A model generated the notes under the pieces. That model ran no database searches. It was not told the DNA's origin and was given only the letters and a program-made list of their open reading frames with translations. Of a stretch of 64,000 bases of DNA, positions 61,359-64,000 are shown in pieces; position 1 is the stretch's first letter; every line of letters begins with the position of its first letter. A program made the translations under genes and the position numbers. The stretch comes from Marinobacter goseongensis (lineage in GTDB: Bacteria; Pseudomonadota; Gammaproteobacteria; Pseudomonadales; Oleiphilaceae): contig NZ_JAKZAI010000002.1 of assembly GCF_023156235.1 (NCBI RefSeq), positions 62,001-126,000 on the forward strand. Direction: 5' to 3'.

Positions 61359-62960
61359 TCAATTGGTCGTAGGCTTCTGGTAGAACAGGGCTGCACTCAG
61401 TAACTCTCTGGTGTAGGCCTGTTGCGGTGCACGGAAGAGTTCCGCTGCATCACCGTACTCGACAACCTTGCCCTGTTGCAGCACCAACAGCTTGTGGCTG
61501 AGCGCGCGCACCACCGACAGGTCGTGACTGATGAAGATATAGCTTAACTGATAACGGGCCTGGATATCCCGCAGCAGCGTGATGACCTGTTTCTGAACGG
61601 TGCGATCAAGCGCCGAGGTGGGCTCGTCCAGGATGATCACCTCCGGCTGCAACACCAGCGCCCGAGCTATGGCAATGCGCTGACGCTGCCCCCCGGAGAA
61701 CTCGTGGGGGTATCGGTGTCGGGCTTCCGGGTCCAGCCCGACATCAGTCAGGGCCTTGATGACCTTGCCTTCGTGGGCTTCGGGGCTGTCCGGGGAGTGA
61801 ATTTCGAGGCCTTCGCGGACAATTTCAGCCACCGACATACGTGGACTGAGGCTGCCAAACGGATCCTGGAAGACGATCTGAATCCGGCTCCGATAGGGCC
61901 TGAAGCGTTTCTGGTCCAGATTACCGATATCCTCGCCGTCGAGGCGGATAACGCCGGTGGCCGCGGTCAGTTTCAGCAGGGCGTGTCCGATGGTGGTTTT
62001 GCCGCTTCCGCTCTCACCAACGATCCCCAGGGTTTCACCTCGAGCCAGCGTAAAACTGACGTCCTGAACCGCATGGTAAAATTTAGAGGAGCGGCCGAAC
62101 AGGCTCTTGCTGGTGATGAAACGAACGTTCAGTTTGTCAATTTCCATCAGCGGGGCGCCGGACTGCACTTGCATGACCGGTGCGGCGGGAGGTTCAGCAT
62201 CCAGCAAGCGACGGGTGTAGGGATGCCGGGGAGCGCTGAACAGCTCGGCAGTCGGCCCCTCTTCAACCAGTTTGCCCCGTTCCATCACCGCCACACTGTC
62301 GGCATATCGGTGCACAATGGACAGGTCATGGGTGATCAGAAGAATGGCCATCCCCATTTTTCCCTGAAGCTCACGCAACAGTTCCAGCACCTGTCGCTGA
62401 ACGGTGACATCCAGTGCGGTGGTGGGCTCGTCGGCGATCAGCAGGTCGGGCTCGTTGGCCAGGGCCATGGCAATCATTACGCGCTGCTTCTGCCCACCGG
62501 ACAACTGATGGGGGTAGCTTCCCAGGCGGGTCGCGGGCTCGGGAATCCCCACCAGCTCCAGCAATTCTATGCAGCGCTGACGCGCCTGTGGGCCGCGCAT
62601 GCCCTTGTGAAGCGACAGCGTTTCAGTGATCTGCTTTTCCACGGTGTGCAGCGGATTCAGGGAGGTCATGGGCTCCTGGAAGATCATGCTGATGTGATGG
62701 CCCCGAATCTGGCGCAGGCGCCTTTCAGTGGCTTTCAGCATGTCTTCGCCATTGAACAGGATCTGTCCGCTCGGGTAGCTGGCGTGGCGTTCATCCAGCA
62801 GCCTGAGGATCGAGAGCGCAGACACCGACTTGCCAGAGCCGCTCTCACCGACCAGCGCCAGAGTTTCGCCCTGGCGGAGGTTGATGGACAGCTGGTCCAC
62901 CACCACCTCACTGTGGTCAAAGCTGATGGACAGATTGGAGATTTCCAGCAGATTGGCCAT
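61359..62960 (-). CDS. yejF: YejF-type peptide ABC transporter, fused double ATPase
   Basis: A 533-residue protein with two ABC domains. Domain 1: Walker [13 protein letters not shown], signature LSGGQKQRV. Domain 2: Walker [15 protein letters not shown], signature [15 protein letters not shown]. Such fused ATPases power YejABEF-type importers of oligopeptides and microcin C-like compounds. I place the start at ATG 62960, one base after the permease stop; an in-frame start at 63002 overlaps the permease. The substrate-binding protein (YejA) is outside the window. Confidence 0.92.
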   Translation of the reverse strand: MANLLEISNLSISFDHSEVVVDQLSINLRQGETLALVGESGSGKSVSALSILRLLDERHASYPSGQILFNGEDMLKATERRLRQIRGHHISMIFQEPMTSLNPLHTVEKQITETLSLHKGMRGPQARQRCIELLELVGIPEPATRLGSYPHQLSGGQKQRVMIAMALANEPDLLIADEPTTALDVTVQRQVLELLRELQGKMGMAILLITHDLSIVHRYADSVAVMERGKLVEEGPTAELFSAPRHPYTRRLLDAEPPAAPVMQVQSGAPLMEIDKLNVRFITSKSLFGRSSKFYHAVQDVSFTLARGETLGIVGESGSGKTTIGHALLKLTAATGVIRLDGEDIGNLDQKRFRPYRSRIQIVFQDPFGSLSPRMSVAEIVREGLEIHSPDSPEAHEGKVIKALTDVGLDPEARHRYPHEFSGGQRQRIAIARALVLQPEVIILDEPTSALDRTVQKQVITLLRDIQARYQLSYIFISHDLSVVRALSHKLLVLQQGKVVEYGDAAELFRAPQQAYTRELLSAALFYQKPTTN

Positions 62961-62961
62961 A

Positions 62962-63984
62962 TCAGTTCTTTCTCGGATCGAAGGCGTCTCGGACGGCTTC
63001 ACCGACGAACACCAGCAGGGTCAGCATGACCGACAACGACACAAAGGCGGAAATACCAAGCCACGGCGCGTGGAGATTGGCTTTGCCCTGGGCGATAAGC
63101 TCCCCCAGTGACGGCGAGCCCGAGGGCAACCCGAAGCCCAGAAAATCCAGGGACGTGAGTCCGGTGATGGCCCCGGTCAGAATGAATGGCAGAAAGGTCA
63201 GGGTGGCAACCATGGCGTTGGGCAGAATGTGGCGGAACATGATTTTGCGGTTGCCCAGCCCCAGCGCCCGGGCGGCACGGACGTACTCGAAATTCCGCGC
63301 CCGGAGAAATTCGGCGCGAACCACATCCACCAGTCCCATCCAGCTGAACAGCAGCATGATCCCCAGTAACCACCAGAAATTCGGCTGCACAATACTGGAT
63401 AGAATGATCAGCAGGTAAAGCACGGGAAGCCCGGACCACACCTCAATAAAGCGCTGGCCCAGCAGATCCACCTTGCCGCCGTAATACCCCTGAATGGCTC
63501 CGACGATCACGCCGACAATACAACTGGCGATGGTCAGGGTCAGACCGAACAACACGGAAATGCGGAAGCCATAGATGACCCGGGCGGCCACATCACGCCC
63601 TTGATCATCAGTGCCGAGCCAGTTCTCGAGGGTAGGGGGCGCCGGTGAGGGTACCTCAAGGTGGTAATTGATGGTGTCATAGCTGAAGCGAATCGGGGGC
63701 CAGAGCATCCAGCCATTGGCTTTGATTTCATCAGCGATAAACGAATCCCGGTAGTCTGCCTCGGACGGAAGGAAACCGCCGAAAGTCTCTTCCGGAATGG
63801 ATTCAGCCACTGGAAAGTAGAGTTCTCCCTTGTAGGACACTACGAGGGGGGAATCGTTAGCAATCAGCTCGGCAACCAGCGACAGTCCGAACAACGCCAG
63901 AAAAATCCAGAGTGACCAGAAGCCACGGCGATTTTTGCGGAAATTGTGCAGCCGGCGTTGCTGGATGGGGGTCAGTGCTTTCAT
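62962..63984 (-). CDS. yejE: YejE-type peptide ABC transporter permease
   Basis: A 340-residue permease with six membrane segments. It has the long periplasmic loop after segment one that marks YejE (residues 45-115) and the EAA loop EYVRAARALGLGNRKIMFRHILPNAM that docks on the ATPase. GTDDQGRDVAARVIYG is the family signature. The upstream base context (GGAGGGTGCC) gives a good ribosome site and the probable end of yejB. Confidence 0.92.
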   Translation of the reverse strand: MKALTPIQQRRLHNFRKNRRGFWSLWIFLALFGLSLVAELIANDSPLVVSYKGELYFPVAESIPEETFGGFLPSEADYRDSFIADEIKANGWMLWPPIRFSYDTINYHLEVPSPAPPTLENWLGTDDQGRDVAARVIYGFRISVLFGLTLTIASCIVGVIVGAIQGYYGGKVDLLGQRFIEVWSGLPVLYLLIILSSIVQPNFWWLLGIMLLFSWMGLVDVVRAEFLRARNFEYVRAARALGLGNRKIMFRHILPNAMVATLTFLPFILTGAITGLTSLDFLGFGLPSGSPSLGELIAQGKANLHAPWLGISAFVSLSVMLTLLVFVGEAVRDAFDPRKN

Positions 63985-63987
63985 GTA

Positions 63988-64000
63988 TCAGGCACCCTCC
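63988..64000 (-). CDS. Possible 3' end of upstream permease gene (yejB)
   Basis: Read on the minus strand, the last bases end in GAG GGT GCC TGA, a possible stop (63990-63988) four bases before the yejE start. A yejB gene is expected here from the family order, but only a few codons are visible. Confidence 0.3.

Overview
This 64 kb window is a dense, mostly housekeeping stretch of a gammaproteobacterial chromosome. Gene order (leuCDB-asd-fimV-truA-trpF...accD-folC-SPOR-cvpA-purF-metZ, holB-pilZ, serS-cobA), a true non-canonical PilZ, FimV, TgpA/DUF58 and a PA3286-type ketoacyl synthase all point to the Pseudomonas/Marinobacter side of the class. The insertion of trpBA between trpF and accD, the DUF6160 surface protein and the DUF1631-PilZ pair make a Marinobacter-like marine bacterium my best guess (inference, no database search). 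Coding density is high, many genes overlap by 1-4 bases, and I found no rRNA, tRNA, CRISPR array, insertion sequence or prophage.

Layout. 1-2.8 kb: the 3' end of hrpA, a ketoacyl-ACP synthase III-like enzyme, and a convergent hotdog thioesterase. 2.8-9.9 kb: one probable operon, mlaA (without a lipobox)-patatin phospholipase-gspA-gspB-dinG. 9.9-12.9 kb: an orphan MalT-type LuxR regulator with a perfect CRP/Vfr-like palindrome after its 3' end and a near-perfect one before its 5' end. 13-17 kb: cysB, cysH (overlapping tail to tail), thrH, pabB. 17-19.7 kb: three exported proteins without a known pathway, including a strongly translated DUF6160 protein. 19.8-24.4 kb: DUF58-tgpA-holB-pilZ. 24.4-27.5 kb: alpha/beta hydrolase, DUF4892 protein and a second patatin in overlapping genes. 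27.6-30.8 kb: prmB, aroC, MFS transporter. 30.8-36.3 kb: LysR regulator divergent from leuCDB, then asd. 36.6-50.1 kb: fimV, truA, trpFBA, accD, folC, SPOR protein, cvpA, purF, metZ. 50.1-56.9 kb: ftsK, lolA, rarA, serS, cobA. 56.9-64 kb: aroG-type DAHP synthase, DUF1631-PilZ pair, fabI and an incomplete Yej-type peptide ABC transporter.

Themes. Sulfur assimilation (cysB, cysH, metZ, sirohaem cobA), aromatic and branched-chain amino acids (aroG, aroC, trpFBA, leuCDB, pabB, folC), and envelope lipid handling (mlaA, two patatins, lolA, FabH-like, fabI, accD, thioesterase) are each spread over several operons. I saw no single obvious new defence or biosynthetic system. The most promising unexplained items are non-coding: a possible CRP-controlled small RNA at 9.9-10.1 kb, a structured cysB leader, a repeated TTGATAAAA operator array before fimV, competing hairpins before asd, and 5' hairpins before the DUF6160 gene. 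On the protein side they are the mlaA-patatin and DUF1631-PilZ pairs.
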